From Halomonas sp. Bachu 37 (GTDB lineage: Bacteria; Pseudomonadota; Gammaproteobacteria; Pseudomonadales; Halomonadaceae), in contig NZ_CP137552.1 of assembly GCF_039691755.1 (NCBI RefSeq), forward strand, positions 1,674,001 through 1,738,000: a stretch of DNA of 64,000 nt, written 5' to 3'. Position 1 is the first letter of the stretch. The number at the start of each line of letters is the position of its first letter. The translations under genes and the position numbers were made by a program. The notes below the pieces were generated by a model. The model worked only from the letters and a program-made list of their open reading frames with translations, searched no databases and was not told the DNA's origin. Positions 1 through 8,690 of this stretch are shown in pieces.

Positions 1-173
1 ACCGACACCGAGTCGCTATCATCGATGACATGCGCCGAGGTCAACACGGCACGCCCGCCGTACAGTAGTGTACCGGAGCCATAGAAGCCCCCCGCTACGA
101 CTTGAACGACACCTTCATGCCCTTCACCGGGCAATACGCGGTAGCGATCCGGATCGCGAGTCACCGTTACCAT
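1..173 (-). CDS. Trypsin-like serine protease, 5' part only
   Basis: This is the N-terminal part of a protein that runs off the left edge; 57 residues are visible. It contains GSGTLLY followed by LTSAHVID, which match the oxyanion-side strand and the catalytic-histidine block (TAAH-type) of S1 (chymotrypsin-like) proteases; the aspartate and serine blocks would lie outside the window. There is no Sec signal peptide: the histidine block starts about 45 residues from the first Met. An in-frame TAG lies two codons before the ATG at 173, so this is the earliest ATG. Such signal-less proteases in this type of genome are often exported by type I systems with C-terminal repeats, but that part cannot be seen here. 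It is divergent from flgK. The family call is fairly sure; substrate and export route are unknown. Confidence 0.6.
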   Translation of the reverse strand, partial: MVTVTRDPDRYRVLPGEGHEGVVQVVAGGFYGSGTLLYGGRAVLTSAHVIDDSDSVS

Positions 174-502
174 GAAAATCTACTTGTTTTACCCATAATT
201 AGCCTCTTGCTCACTAAAGCACAAAAAAACACCATCATCATAGCAATGATGACCTGAAATAATTCAATTTCATGCATTAGAAAATGCGGCCATGAACGGA
301 GCCAGCACCGCCAAGGTGAAAGCCAACCACCACTAGCCCGACTACGCACGCCGGGTTTCCGCTGCGGACAGCCGGTCGAGACTTTGAAGTTAAATCATCA
401 TCAAAATCATCGCGCCCACATGCCCCTTTTTTTAAAAAAATGGTAAAGTACGTTTCACTAATACTAATTTTAATTGGTCTGGTCGCATAAGGGCATTTCG
501 CG
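174..502. other. Intergenic region before flgK with a Nudix 3'-end remnant
   Basis: No intact gene is seen. Positions 288-341 resemble the 3' end of the Nudix gene at 4800-4853 in the same orientation (30 of the first 33 bases identical). On the minus strand this remnant would read FTLAVLAPFMAA against FTLAGMALFMAR in the intact gene, with a stop just upstream, so it is not functional. The rest, especially 400-480, is AT-rich and includes a run of seven T followed by seven A; it probably holds the flgK promoter, but I could not find a convincing sigma-28 box. Confidence 0.5.
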
Positions 503-3226
503 ATGAGCATGTTCACCACTGGGTTAAGCGGGTTAAACGCAGCGCAAAATGCCCTCAACACCACCAGCAACAATATCAGCAACGTTTACACGCCGGGCTT
601 TAACCGCGAAGTCACCATGCTGGGGGAAGGCTCCACCGGTACCGGTGGCGTGCAGGTCAATGATATCGAGCGCCAGTTCAACCGTTACGTGGCCGACCAA
701 CTCAACAGCACCCGCACGCAGTCCAGCGCCCTGGAAAAGTACGCCCAGCAAGTCGACCAGATCGACAACTTGCTTGCCGACCGCGAGGCGGGGTTAGCCC
801 CGCTGATGCAGAATTTCTTCTCGGCACTGTAAGACCTCGCCAGCGCTCCCTCGGACCCAGCGGCTCGTCAAGGCGTGATCGGCAACGCTCAGACACTCAG
901 CGCCCAGTTCCGCTCCTTTGATAGCTATCTGCAAGATATGCAGAACAACATCAATAGCGAGATCAAGGATGAAATCACTCAGGTCAACAACACCACGCAA
1001 CAGATCGCCGGACTCAACCGCGAAATCGCCCTAGCTCGCGCACGCACCGGCGAAGCCCCCAATAGCTTGCTGAACCAGCGTGACCAGATGATTGCCGAGT
1101 TAAGCGAGCGCATGGATTCACGCCTCAATATTCAGGATGACAAGACCTACAACGTCAGCCTGCCCAACGGTCAACCACTGGTCAGCGGTACCGATGCGTT
1201 CAAGCTAGTACCCGTACAGGACGAGACCGACCCGCAACGCACCCTGGTCGGCTATCGCGATGGCGGCGGAAACGTCGTAACGATGGAAGAGGATGTGATA
1301 ACCGGTGGCAGTTTGGGTGGGCTCTTGCGCTTTCGCCAGGAAACCCTGGACAAGACCCAGGATCAGATCGGCCAGCTCGCCGTCTCGCTCACCACCGCCT
1401 TCAATGAGCAACATAAGCAAGGCGTGGACCTTAACGGCGAACAGGGCGAGGATTTTTTCAGCATTCGTGTGCCACAAGCCTATAACGGGCCCGAAAACAG
1501 CGCCAAAGTCGCATCGATCGCCTTTGATCCAACCCGCGTTGATGAGGTGCGCGCTACCGACTATCAGGTTCGTTACGACGGCACTGAATTTACCGTCACC
1601 CGGCAGGACAGCGGCGAAGAAGTCAGTGCTGAATGGGATGGCACCATGCTCTCCTTCGGCGGTATCGACATGGCACTCAACGGCACACCCGCTGCGGGCG
1701 ATACGTTCAACGTGCAGCCCGTGCGCCGTGCGGCGGCAGGAATGGATGTCCGAGTCAACGACCTAGACAAGATCGCGGCGGCTCTTGGCCCGGTACGGCC
1801 GATGCCTTACTCCACGGTTGATTTTCAATCGCAGAGCATGACGCGTCTGGGGAACACAAAAAGTATTGAGAGTGAGCTATCGAATGGAGAGTGGGACAAA
1901 GGGAGGATTTCCACTATTGATCCCATTGCCTTTATCCCCAAAGGCGCAACAAACGTTACCATCGAGATGAATAACGACTTCTCCGAAGACGATGACATCC
2001 AAATTTTTAGTCGCGATGGGAAGCATCTCGTTGGTACCCCCGTTACGGGAGATGATATAGATTTTACTTGGAAATCCTATGGGGTTGAAGCAAGCAAAGA
2101 CTTGGAAGAGGGAGCTAACCTAGCGTATGGCGCCGAACCAGTCCTCACAATTAAGAACGGCTTTCCAGAAGACACTACCTACAGTGACAAACATCTCCTG
2201 ACGCGCAGCAGCGGTCCTTACTCTAGTAATCTAGAAGACGGCATTGAGAGCACATACAATAGTATGAAGTTCTCTTATACAGGTGATGGTGATCGGCTAG
2301 ATGGTGGGTTTAATGATGGCCGAGCGAGTGCTCCTTATAACGTAGAGAAAATACACATTGATAAGGTGACAGAACCCGTATTTCTCGTTGTCTCGGGTAA
2401 CGGTTTATATGACCTCAAAGTATCTTGGGAAGGGTTGTCCGGTGCCCCTGGAACAGGTGGTGTCACAACTGACAACACCCCCATCGGCCATGTGCAGGAC
2501 CAGCTTGAGGTCAGCGATATCGAGATCGGCGGCGGTTTCAATGCCATGGATACCGCCTACCGCCCACCCAGCTTTGCGGTGAAAGCCGCAGACGATGGTT
2601 CGCTGAGCCTGGGTTTCTTCGGCGCGGATAGCGGGAACAACTTGTTCGTTTCTCCGGACGCAGGCTCTGTGCCAAGTTCCCCGCCGCCGGAAGGTATCTT
2701 CAGCATCTTTAAGGAGGACGGTACGGAAATAGAGAACGTACTCTCGGTCAATGGTCCCGACTCGGGAGATTCTTTGGCGGTCGGCGAACGCCTGACGATT
2801 CGAGACGACGCCACCGGTAATGTGATTCTCAGCTTCACCATCGATGAACTGCCAAGCGAAGGCTCCACCAGCGGCGTAACGTTCACCGGTATTTCCGGCA
2901 CCACCGGCCCGGGCGATAACCGCAATGCCCTGGCCCTGCAGAACCTGCAAAGTGACGATACCGTAGGAGCAAGCGCTTCATTCAGCGGCGCTTATGGTGC
3001 CATGGTCAGCGATGTGGGAAACCGCACCAATATCACTCAGGTAAACCTTGAAGCCCGACAAGGCCTTACCGATCAGCTGCGCGCCGTTCAGCAATCGGAG
3101 TCCGGGGTCAACCTGGATGAAGAAGCGGCGAATCTCATCCGCTATCAGCAGTATTATCAGGCCAACGCCAGGGTGATCGATACCGCCGCCTCGATGTTCG
3201 ATACCATCCTTGGCCTAAGGAGCTAA
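503..3226 (+). pseudogene. flgK: Flagellar hook-associated protein FlgK, interrupted by in-frame stop
   Basis: FlgK forms the first hook-filament junction ring. The N-terminus (MFTTGLSGLNAAQNALNTTS, then NNISNVYTPGFNRE) and the C-terminus (NLIRYQQYYQANARVIDTAA, ending near FDTILGLRS) are the paired terminal helices typical of FlgK. Codon 110 is TAA (830-832). The same frame continues immediately as DLASAPSDPAARQGVIGNAQ, the normal FlgK sequence after FFSALQ, so one C-to-T change from CAA explains the stop. With that codon read as sense the protein would be 907 residues, well above the usual 550-700. The excess is a lower-GC stretch at about 1810-2460 that encodes an insert in the surface-exposed middle domain. 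No flgJ or flgL flanks it. A GGG-rich site at about 488-494 could be the ribosome binding site. It could be a dead copy, a sequencing error, or an incompletely translated gene. Confidence 0.85.
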
Positions 3227-3363
3227 CTCGACAGCGGCTTATTGAGCTTTGCTATTTCTCGTTCGACCACGCAGGTCAATCGGAATTACACCGGCAATCA
3301 ATAAGCGTTTATGCCAGCAAATCTCGCCAGAACGCCGCTGCCGTTAGCTTCTTGAGAATAACT

Positions 3364-3388
3364 TCCCCGGCGCCTTGAAGGCCCGGGG
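3364..3388. terminator. Hairpin between flgK and a convergent DUF4214 gene
   Basis: CCCCGG and GCCT pair with AGGC and CCGGGG around a TGA loop with one bulged C (about 10 bp). It lies between the flgK stop at 3226 and the stop of the minus-strand gene at 3400. Neither side has a strong T tract, so it is a plausible but not classical bidirectional terminator. Confidence 0.5.
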
Positions 3389-3399
3389 AGCGTTGCGTT

Positions 3400-4518
3400 C
3401 TAGAACGTCCAATTACCGCTGTCGTCGTTAAGACCAGCAAGCCAGTTTGCGTTTGCCACGTTTTCCTCAGATACAGCGAAATAGTTAAGCACTTCAGCTT
3501 GCGGTAGGCCTTTGTCTATTTCGCCCAGCCAATAATCCCTTCCGCCCTCATCAGCAGTACGCCCAAGAACGTTTAAATACAGCTGGTCGATGAAAGCTTC
3601 ATCGCTATTGATGTTGAACCGTGATATGAACTCTTCCGATTGAATAAAGCTGTGTGCTATCCCTTCAAAGCTCATTCCACCCGCGAACTCATCAATCCAG
3701 AAATTCAGGCCTTCAATGTCAGGCAAGCGGTTTAGCGCCGCTTCGTATAGCAGAGCGATATTCTCGGCGGCTTCCTGCGGGACAAAGGGGGAAGGGGCAG
3801 GCGGAGCAGTGGCTCCAGGGAGGTTTTGCTCCACCCCTTCGTAGGTTGATGACACAAGCGCTTGCTGGCCACCTTGGGCATTCCAGAGTTGTAACGCCTC
3901 GGGAGACAAGCGGGCGGTGATGTTCGCGTTCAGTGTGTCAGCGATTGCCTCGGCGCTTAAATCGCCTCTATCGGCGATTTGTTGCCAAACAGTGCCCCAA
4001 TCCAGGTCTGCCCATGCTTTGTTAATTTCTTTCGTGTGAATAAACTGATCTGCTGCGAACATGCCGCCTGTCAAAGTCTCCAGTTCGCTATAGGAAATAT
4101 CGCCTAATCCCTGGTTGTAAACCATGCTTTCTATCTGTGACGCATTAAACGACTCTCCCCCTTGGGATGTGATCGTTTCAACAAGACCGCGCCCTTTCGC
4201 ATCCAGAATAAATACCCCTTGGCCAGTCCATTCATTGACAAGCACCAAGTCCTGACCGTTAACGAAAGCACCAAGATAGTCGGCTGAATACCCTGGGAGA
4301 GACAGCGTATCGCTGCCTCCCGTATCTACGATCACTCCATAATCACCATCGAAATGGTAGCTGTCATTACCATTACCCCCCATCATAAAAGCTGCATAAT
4401 AGTAATGGTCGTTCCAATCGGCCACCAGGGTATCGTTTCCGTCAAAGCCAAACATATTGACATTGTCGTTAGCCGATAAATGATTATCTCCGTTTGTTCC
4501 AAATATGACTTTTTGCAT
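3400..4518 (-). CDS. DUF4214 protein with N-terminal RTX-like calcium-binding repeats
   Basis: A 372-residue acidic protein without a Sec signal peptide. Residues about 5-75 carry loose RTX-like units (GFDGNDTL, GGNGNDSYHF, DTGGSDTLSL), which in the family bind calcium after type I secretion. The middle (130-240) is of unknown type. Residues about 250-355 form a DUF4214 domain with its hallmark pattern twice (ALNRLPDIEGLNFWIDEF and NVLGRTADEGGRDYWLGEI). Here the DUF4214 domain is C-terminal, whereas it is N-terminal in the three larger paralogues at 5.6-15.3 kb. The start at 4518 is preceded by AAGGGA at a good distance. Upstream DNA is AT-rich, suggesting its own promoter. Likely a secreted surface protein; its function is not known. 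Confidence 0.7.
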   Translation of the reverse strand: MQKVIFGTNGDNHLSANDNVNMFGFDGNDTLVADWNDHYYYAAFMMGGNGNDSYHFDGDYGVIVDTGGSDTLSLPGYSADYLGAFVNGQDLVLVNEWTGQGVFILDAKGRGLVETITSQGGESFNASQIESMVYNQGLGDISYSELETLTGGMFAADQFIHTKEINKAWADLDWGTVWQQIADRGDLSAEAIADTLNANITARLSPEALQLWNAQGGQQALVSSTYEGVEQNLPGATAPPAPSPFVPQEAAENIALLYEAALNRLPDIEGLNFWIDEFAGGMSFEGIAHSFIQSEEFISRFNINSDEAFIDQLYLNVLGRTADEGGRDYWLGEIDKGLPQAEVLNYFAVSEENVANANWLAGLNDDSGNWTF

Positions 4519-4793
4519 TACCCATTCCCTTTCATAAGTATTTTTTTAAGCGAACAAATTAACACAGGATTAAATTTAATTTACCTGAAATTTGCGTAAG
4601 TTTTTATCTTCAAAAAAAGTAAGCAAATGCCTACACCAAGAGTCTAGCAACCCAACCAGGCTGGACGGTAAAAGTCCGACTTCACCCGTCAGGCCTGCTC
4701 ACAAGAAGAGCAACTGGAAGAAGCGCAACTGTAAGTGGGCTGCGATGGGTGCAGGGTAAGGCGTAAAGCGATTTCTGCATCTTACCCCGCCCA
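4519..4793. promoter_or_regulatory. AT-rich upstream region of the 372-residue DUF4214 gene
   Basis: About 275 bp without a gene. The first 100 bp are clearly AT-rich, as expected for a promoter of the minus-strand gene starting at 4518, though I cannot single out one -35/-10 pair. CCTACACCA at 4630-4638 nearly repeats CCTACACCTA found upstream of two other DUF4214 genes (7358-7367 and 15461-15470). The remainder looks featureless. Confidence 0.35.
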
Positions 4794-5276
4794 CTACCTG
4801 GCCATGAACAGAGCCATCCCCGCCAAGGTGAAGCCATCCTCCAACCGGCCCGAAGCCAAGCACTGGGGGATATCCTTCACAGCCAGCCAGTGAAAATCGA
4901 GCGCTTCGGCATCCCTTGCGTGGCATGGCGTATCAGCGGGGAGCGTGGCAATAAATAGCGTTACGCAGCTGGTCAGAATGGCGGTATTGGGGCGAACCCA
5001 CCCCAGCGAGTACATGTGTGACTCTCTGGCATGCAACCCCGTCTCTTCGGCCAGTTCACGGCGCGCGCAAGCCAACGCATCTTCTCCTCGCTCAGCGTAC
5101 CCTCTGGGGATCTCCCAGGTCGTCACGCCCTTTTGAGCGGGTCGCTGGCGCTCCAGCAGCACCCGCTCCCCGACAAGTGGCAACACCGCCGCACCATGCT
5201 CAGCCGCCGGCTCTTCCGCCCAGTAATTGCCGCCTTCCCGAACCACCTGGAACCAGGGATTTGTGTAGTCAATCAT
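4794..5276 (-). CDS. Nudix hydrolase
   Basis: A 160-residue protein of ordinary Nudix length. The Nudix box is intact at about residues 59-81: G-x5-E-x7-RE-x2-EE-x-G, visible as GYAERGE then RRELAEETGL. It would hydrolyse a nucleoside-diphosphate-linked substrate such as ADP-ribose or a sugar nucleotide with the help of Mg2+; the substrate cannot be told from sequence. The architecture resembles ADP-ribose pyrophosphatase-type proteins (WEIPRGYAE). It is monocistronic on the minus strand. Its last 50 bases are echoed at 288-341 before flgK, pointing to a past duplication or rearrangement. Confidence 0.85.
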   Translation of the reverse strand: MIDYTNPWFQVVREGGNYWAEEPAAEHGAAVLPLVGERVLLERQRPAQKGVTTWEIPRGYAERGEDALACARRELAEETGLHARESHMYSLGWVRPNTAILTSCVTLFIATLPADTPCHARDAEALDFHWLAVKDIPQCLASGRLEDGFTLAGMALFMAR

Positions 5277-5563
5277 TACGTCAGCTCGACCCCGATTTTT
5301 TCAGTGCCCTTGGTATAAAAGCCAAACCAGTTTTTCACGCGAGGCCTAATCGATGCCATGATCAATCGCCTTATCTTCCAGGTAGCCCATGGCTTCATCC
5401 GCAATCACCCGCAGCAACTCTTCCGTGGCGTGGCCAGCCCGAATAATCAATAGGCCCGGCCCACCCACTCCCGCTGCTTACGCATCGCCCGTATGCTCAA
5501 GGCTCCATTGAGTATTTCTTCAGGCAGCCCGCTCAGGTGCTATCGCTGATAAAGATGCCCTGC
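5277..5563 (-). other. Possible degraded coding remnant, otherwise no gene
   Basis: No intact frame. On the minus strand two short stretches look like parts of one broken gene in different frames: one near 5520-5450 reading EEILNGALSIRAMRKQREWV and one near 5450-5350 reading LLIIRAGHATEELLRVIADE and ending in a stop near 5350. Their composition is protein-like, and a frameshift lies between them. I do not recognise the family. It may be the tail of a gene decayed after a rearrangement. Confidence 0.3.
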
Positions 5564-5570
5564 AAAAGCA

Positions 5571-5595
5571 AAAAACCCGCCTCCGAAGAGGCGGG
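5571..5595 (-). terminator. Rho-independent terminator of the 551-residue DUF4214 gene
   Basis: CCCGCCTC-TTCG-GAGGCGGG reads on the minus strand and is followed directly by TTTTTT. The hairpin is 5576-5595 and the T tract 5571-5575. It is a textbook terminator about 50 bases after the stop at 5646. Confidence 0.9.
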
Positions 5596-5610
5596 CTCGC
5601 TTTGCGTTGA

Positions 5611-5626
5611 CCTATCCGAGGATAGG
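5611..5626 (-). other. 3'-UTR hairpin CCTATC-N4-GATAGG (copy 1)
   Basis: A small perfect hairpin lies about 20 bases after the stop codon at 5646 and before the terminator. The same element, with the same flanking GATGCCTATC, sits 22 bases after the stop of the S-layer-like gene (12684-12699). Conservation of spacing suggests a role in mRNA 3'-end stability or processing; that role is inferred. Confidence 0.5.
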
Positions 5627-5645
5627 CATCTCACTCGGGGAGGGT

Positions 5646-7301
5646 TTAAGCGACGTTATCGGAAGGAACAGCTGTAATGATGCCACCATTGGCCTCAAAG
5701 TCTGCGTCACCAGTCGTGATGCCGGTGAGCGTTACTGTTGCTGTTTGAGAACCATCTTCAGTGAGCTCATAGATGACCTCAGCTGAATCATCGGAACCAT
5801 CTCCATCGCTATCAATATCGTTAACGGAGGCTTGGAACCCAGACTCTGCGCCATCATCCAATACACCGGTTTCCATGCCGACTATACCCGTATCGAGGCC
5901 ATCACCGACTTCAAAGCCTTCGATAGTAGCGGACTGACCATTTTCCAGACCAGACACGTCGAAGGTGTCGACCAGGTCGGTAGCGGTCAGGGTGTCGTCG
6001 TCAGCAACGCCGGCCACCAGCAGATCAGCAGACTCGCCTTCGGCTGCTGTCAGCGTGGCATCAGTGTCGCTTGCCAGCTCGTCTGCGGATAGCTCGACTT
6101 CTTCGTCAGCAGCAACTTCGATCGTGTCGTCATCCTGCAGCGCACCGTAGACATCATCGAAATCGTCGGCAGTTACGCCAGTTACGGTGATGGCATCGTC
6201 GTCACTCAACCCAACATCAGCGTCGGTAATGGTGGTGAACTGCTCGGCGGTCAGTTCAGCATCGCCACCCTCAGTATCGCCATCAAAGTCGATGGTGTAG
6301 TCACCAGCATTTTCGGCACCGGCAACTAGCACAGCGTCATCAGCGTCAGTTACTGCAATATCACCTTCCGTGTCGTCGAGCGTGTAGGAAACATCGCCAG
6401 ACGTGCCAAACTTGGCTAAAGCACCCTCGAGTTCACTGAAAGTCACTTCATTGAGGACAACATCGCCATCACCCGTGATCTGACCGTTTCCGAACAGATC
6501 CGCTTGCTCGGCTGTCAGCTCTAGCGTCTGGCCTTCAGCGAGGTTGATTTCAGTATCCTGGGTAATTGCAACTGTGTTCGTTGCGGCAACGCCCTCACGG
6601 CTGAAGGTAGCATTATCTTCACTATCTGTCGTGAACGTGATGTTGCCGGTCGCCGTGCCGTCGAAGGTCACATTGCCTTCAGCATCTTCAACGGCTTCAA
6701 AAGTCGGCTCAGTTGGCGTGGGCGCTTCATCGCCGTCACCCGGTGTTTCGTCGTCGCCGTTACCAGGTTCTTCGTCATCGGCCGCAGGTAGAGTTTCCAG
6801 GGTTGCTTCAACATCACCCTGTACGTACGCGTCGACGTCGGTGTCGGCGTTTACGTTGGCGACGAGCTGGCTAGCAGCTTCTATCTCATCCGGGCCGTAC
6901 TCCAAACCGCGCTCTTCTACTTCGCGGGTGAAGTCATTGGCGACCGAAACGCGATTCTGGACTGTTGTCTCATCTTCGTTAGCGGCATTCTGAGAAATAA
7001 TGCCAGCAATTTGCGCCAGCGAGACTTCGCCGCTTTCCAGCTTCTCGGTGTAGAACTCGAGGCCTTCTTCTTCAGCATCGCGGCCAAACAGCTGCTGGTA
7101 CATGTTGTTGACCAGATCGGTCGGCTCCTCATCGCCGTAGCGCTGGGTAAACTCGTCGGAGTCGCCAAAGAAGTTGATTGCGGAGTCCAGGTCGCCATCA
7201 TTGGCGTCCAGCTGCTCTGACCAGTAAGCCAAACCACCCGGATCCGCAGGGCGGCCATAGTATGCGAGGTAAAGTTGTTGAACGAGATCTTGTGTTTCCA
7301 T
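5646..7301 (-). CDS. DUF4214-headed acidic surface protein (551 aa)
   Basis: Residues 1-165 form a DUF4214 module (LVQQLYLAYYGRPADPGG, then QQLFGRDAEEEGLEFYTEKL). A linker rich in D, E, G, P and T at about 170-200 follows, then about 350 residues of very acidic beta-type sequence with repeated D/T-rich strands (for example ITDADVGLSDDDAITVTGVT). There is no signal peptide, no cysteine-rich region and no clear RTX nonapeptide. The head is about 70% identical by eye to that of the 617-residue paralogue at 9309-11162, while the remainder is unrelated. AAGGAG lies six bases before the ATG. It follows a SapC gene and ends in a strong terminator. I infer a type I-secreted S-layer-like or surface-associated protein; direct function is unknown. 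Confidence 0.75.
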   Translation of the reverse strand: METQDLVQQLYLAYYGRPADPGGLAYWSEQLDANDGDLDSAINFFGDSDEFTQRYGDEEPTDLVNNMYQQLFGRDAEEEGLEFYTEKLESGEVSLAQIAGIISQNAANEDETTVQNRVSVANDFTREVEERGLEYGPDEIEAASQLVANVNADTDVDAYVQGDVEATLETLPAADDEEPGNGDDETPGDGDEAPTPTEPTFEAVEDAEGNVTFDGTATGNITFTTDSEDNATFSREGVAATNTVAITQDTEINLAEGQTLELTAEQADLFGNGQITGDGDVVLNEVTFSELEGALAKFGTSGDVSYTLDDTEGDIAVTDADDAVLVAGAENAGDYTIDFDGDTEGGDAELTAEQFTTITDADVGLSDDDAITVTGVTADDFDDVYGALQDDDTIEVAADEEVELSADELASDTDATLTAAEGESADLLVAGVADDDTLTATDLVDTFDVSGLENGQSATIEGFEVGDGLDTGIVGMETGVLDDGAESGFQASVNDIDSDGDGSDDSAEVIYELTEDGSQTATVTLTGITTGDADFEANGGIITAVPSDNVA

Positions 7302-7429
7302 GGATGTCTCCTTACACGTGATCGAATAAAGGGCGCTGACTATGATGAAATGCGCCGCCTACACCTATAGTCCAAACTCACGAGATATGCTTACCTCTAT
7401 ACAAAAAAAAATACAGCGCCTCAGCCGAA

Positions 7430-8191
7430 TTAACTGCCGAAATCGAATTCCAGGTCATCATCCTCTTCCCCGAACAGTTCGTCCAAGTTGGCGGGCGCCT
7501 GGGCTTGAGCGAGCCTTTCCTGCAGCGCGGCCCGCTGAGTGAGCTGCTCGGTCTGGGCGATGCTGTAGAGCTGCGCGTAGGCCAACTGCATGGGGGCGCC
7601 TTGCAGGGTGGCGTAGGTTTCGGCATCGAGTGTATTGAGTGCCTGCTCATCCACGCGATAGAGGCCATTGAACCGCTTGCGGCTCTCGCCAATCGGCACA
7701 GTAAGTGGCCACGGCGTGAGAATACCTGCGCTTTCCAGCGCCTGGCACGCGGCCTGGGTCGTTTGGCGGTTGTTCTCGCATTGCGTCAAGAATGCCAGGG
7801 TATCAGCCACCGATTTAGTCGGCTCCCCCTCGGCAAAGAGCGGCTTGCCTGCGTCGTCGCTCAGGTAATCCGCCTCAATGGCGAGTGCTTTCTCACCGGT
7901 CTCATTGCTGGCCAGGGTAAAGGGGTAGCCGCGCAGGGACGCGGGCACATATTTGCCCAGCCACTTGCCGCTGGGCGCGACGTATAGGTTCTGTTCCGTG
8001 CCCAATAGCGCCACAGGCACATAATGTTCGCCCTGCTTGATAAAGCCCAGGGGGTAATGCGGCAACAGCTTGGCTAATTCGGCGAGCAGGACCTGGGCCA
8101 TGGGCTGTTTACTGGCAAAGTCGTAGCCTTCGCGGGGCAGGTAGTGCTTGTCGGCGTGTTGGGTGCGGGAGACCGCAATCCATTGCGTCAT
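7430..8191 (-). CDS. SapC family protein, copy 1
   Basis: A 253-residue SapC-family (PF07277-type) protein: QWIAVSRTQHADKHYLPREG at the start, PHYPLGFIKQGEHYVPVALL, a conserved LRGYPFTLA block, and NGLYRVDEQALNTLD near the C-terminus. SapC was named in the Campylobacter fetus S-layer system; its biochemical role is not established. No signal peptide or membrane segment is seen, so it probably stays in the cytoplasm unless exported by the type I route. The last residues (EEDDDLEFDFGS) are an acidic-aromatic tail also present in copy 2. It lies between a small coiled-coil protein gene (8269-8475) and a DUF4214 gene (5646-7301), the same company kept by copy 2. Confidence 0.8.
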   Translation of the reverse strand: MTQWIAVSRTQHADKHYLPREGYDFASKQPMAQVLLAELAKLLPHYPLGFIKQGEHYVPVALLGTEQNLYVAPSGKWLGKYVPASLRGYPFTLASNETGEKALAIEADYLSDDAGKPLFAEGEPTKSVADTLAFLTQCENNRQTTQAACQALESAGILTPWPLTVPIGESRKRFNGLYRVDEQALNTLDAETYATLQGAPMQLAYAQLYSIAQTEQLTQRAALQERLAQAQAPANLDELFGEEDDDLEFDFGS

Positions 8192-8268
8192 GGTGGCTCC
8201 GGTAGAACTGATAAATGGTCGACCTTCGTCACAAAACCCCGGCTCAAGGCCGAGGCGGAGGATGTTCG

Positions 8269-8475
8269 TCAGTGCTTTTTCGGCAGCTCTTCACTCAGTG
8301 CCTTGGCATACGCGGTACGCGCCGTTTGATAAATCGCCAGTTGCTGCTTGAGCTTGGCGATTTCCTGATCCGTCACGCGCAGGTTGACTACCTGGTTCTG
8401 GGCGTTTTCGGAAAGATCGGCAACATTGTACTCGGTGCCATCGATGGTGATGGTCTGCTGCGGTTCGTCGGCCAT
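8269..8475 (-). CDS. Small coiled-coil protein (DUF6447-like), copy 1
   Basis: A 68-residue protein: a short beta-type head (TITIDGTEYNVADLSENAQ) followed by a continuous helix (VTDQEIAKLKQQLAIYQTAR) that should form a coiled coil, ending LPKKH. I place it in the small family usually labelled DUF6447, from memory. ATG at 8475 was chosen because AAGGAG lies seven to eight bases upstream; longer frames lack this. The next gene on the strand is SapC copy 1, and the pair recurs with copy 2 in reversed order. Possible roles as a SapC partner or secretion chaperone are speculation. Confidence 0.7.
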   Translation of the reverse strand: MADEPQQTITIDGTEYNVADLSENAQNQVVNLRVTDQEIAKLKQQLAIYQTARTAYAKALSEELPKKH

Positions 8476-8690
8476 GTCATGGCTCCTTCGGCAAATAAGG
8501 TAGGACAATGGTACCGGTTCCGAGACAGCAACTCGACCATACAGTGGCCACAGGGCCACGTTTATGCGGTGGCGCAGCCCCAAGGCCCGAGTAGGGCTTT
8601 GAAAGCGGCACGGGCCGGCATACATCACATTAGTAGAATCGAAACCGCCGCCTCGCGTATCCTTGCGCCCTTTTGCCAAAGGATCGTGCA

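Noticed and set aside
830..832. Programmed recoding (for example selenocysteine) at the flgK stop
   Set aside because: The codon is TAA, not TGA, and no stem-loop typical of recoding follows; a mutation or sequencing error is simpler.
344..4799. Reading the segment between the Nudix-end repeats as an integrative element
   Set aside because: No integrase, relaxase or phage gene lies within it, and the repeats are diverged rather than exact attachment sites; a duplication or rearrangement is enough.
8541..8560. GTGGCC-ACAG-GGCCAC hairpin upstream of the small coiled-coil gene
   Set aside because: Only a 6-bp stem in GC-rich DNA with no T tract and no second copy; likely chance.
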